A stretch of DNA of 5,266 nt from Chloroflexota bacterium (GTDB lineage Bacteria; Chloroflexota; Anaerolineae; 4572-78), in NCBI GenBank assembly GCA_024278725.1, contig JAJRSQ010000071.1, positions 1 through 5,266 of the forward strand, in the 5' to 3' direction. Below, in pieces: positions 4,621 through 5,266 of this stretch (its first letter is position 1; every line of letters begins with the position of its first letter). The position numbers and the translations under genes are program-made. The notes below the pieces were generated by a model. The model was given only the letters and a program-made list of their open reading frames with translations, did not search any database and was not told the origin of the DNA.

Positions 4621-5266
4621 ATGCCACCCGTTTGATTCTCGCGCCGAGCGCCAGCAATTTTTCTTCAATCCGCTCGTATCCCCGGTCAATCTGGCGGATG
4701 TTGCGGATGGTGGATGTTCCTTCGGCGGCAAAAGCGGCGAGCAGCAACGCCATCCCCGCGCGAATGTCCGGGCTGGAAATGCCCTGTCGCTCCGCGTGCA
4801 GCGCCGAGGGTCCCTGCACCACCGCCCGATGGGGGTCGCACAGGATGATGCGCGCGCCCATCGCAATCAATTTGTCCACAAAATAGAGGCGGCTTTCAAA
4901 CATCTTTTCGTGGAACAGCACCGTACCGTTCGCCTGCGTCGCCGTCACCAGCGCAACGCTCATCATATCGGCGGGGAAGGCGGGCCACGGCGCGTCCTCA
5001 ATTTTCGGTATCATCCCCCCGATGTCCGGTTTCACTTCCAGCCGTTGCTGCGCCGACATGAAAATATCCTCGCCGCGTACTTCCGGGTTCACCCCAAGTT
5101 TATCGAACACCAGCAGGGGCATGCGCATATGTTCCGGCGCCGCGTTTTTTATCAGAATTTCGCTGTGCGTCACCGCCGCCAGGCTGATGATGCTCGCCAC
5201 TTCCAGATAATCCGCGCCGAGGGTGAATTCCGCGCCGTGCAACCGCGCCACCCCGGTGATGGTGAG
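4619..5266 (-). CDS. murA: UDP-GlcNAc 1-carboxyvinyltransferase (MurA), C-terminal half, partial
   Basis: MurA transfers enolpyruvate from phosphoenolpyruvate to UDP-N-acetylglucosamine in the cytoplasm, the first committed step of peptidoglycan synthesis. The frame is open to the window edge, so this is the C-terminal 215 residues of a protein usually near 420 residues; the 5' end lies outside. Counting from the window edge, visible motifs are D-Y-L-E-V-A-S near 19-25, FPADMM (97-102) with the aspartate equivalent to the catalytic Asp of F-P-T-D, F-E-S-R (123-126), CDPHRAVVQGP (143-153), and SSPDIRAGMALLLAA (164-178) carrying the conserved substrate-site arginine. It ends with IRQIDRGYERIEEKLLALGA (190-209). 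The PEP-binding cysteine loop is in the missing N-terminal half. It is convergent with the ParA operon and not part of it. The related AroA (EPSP synthase) is excluded by the P-D-I-R-A and D-R-G-Y-E motifs. Confidence 0.93.
   Translation of the reverse strand, partial: LTITGVARLHGAEFTLGADYLEVASIISLAAVTHSEILIKNAAPEHMRMPLLVFDKLGVNPEVRGEDIFMSAQQRLEVKPDIGGMIPKIEDAPWPAFPADMMSVALVTATQANGTVLFHEKMFESRLYFVDKLIAMGARIILCDPHRAVVQGPSALHAERQGISSPDIRAGMALLLAAFAAEGTSTIRNIRQIDRGYERIEEKLLALGARIKRVA

Noticed and set aside
4213..4866. Minus-strand ORF of 217 codons overlapping the Trypco1-like gene and murA
   Set aside because: It covers two better-supported genes in another frame, runs through the terminator hairpin, and its translation shows no recognisable domain.

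Overview
The window reads as ordinary bacterial chromosome with moderately high GC. The MurA variant at the right edge and the paired ParA-type ATPases beside a large membrane protein remind me of Chloroflexota (Anaerolineae-like) genomes. That placement is from memory of protein style, not from a search, and should be treated as tentative.

Left part (1-674) holds no protein-coding gene. It contains a promoter, an intact tRNA-Leu (anticodon UAG, 82-163) and a Rho-independent terminator. A 59-bp perfect direct repeat (136-194 and 246-304) copies the 3' end of the tRNA plus its terminator. The spacer between the copies carries two short perfect hairpins. Next is a 191-bp non-coding, MITE-like palindromic element (307-497) with imperfect 22-bp terminal inverted repeats. 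It is flanked by an 8-bp direct repeat and appears to have landed in the T-tract of the second terminator copy. The rest (506-611) is AT-richer spacer leading to an extended -10 promoter.

Middle part (675-4567) looks like one four-gene plus-strand operon, with gaps of 31, 34 and 12 bases and one strong terminator at 4585-4620. The genes are: (1) a 635-residue membrane protein with a histone-H1-like basic N-terminal tail, acidic repeats, a Pro/Ala/Ser linker, an alpha-helical segment and four predicted membrane segments; (2) a divergent ParA-family ATPase; (3) a canonical ParA/Soj-type ATPase; (4) a small protein that I recognise as resembling the Trypco1 (CU044_2847-type) domain. No ParB and no parS are visible, so this is not a standard parABS locus. 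My inference is a membrane-anchored positioning or tethering system that uses two ParA-type ATPases, with an accessory Trypco1-like protein of a kind otherwise linked to predicted conflict systems. The joint function is not established.

Right part (4619-5266, minus strand) is the C-terminal half of murA, the first committed enzyme of peptidoglycan synthesis. It converges on the operon, and its stop codon touches the T-tract of the operon terminator.
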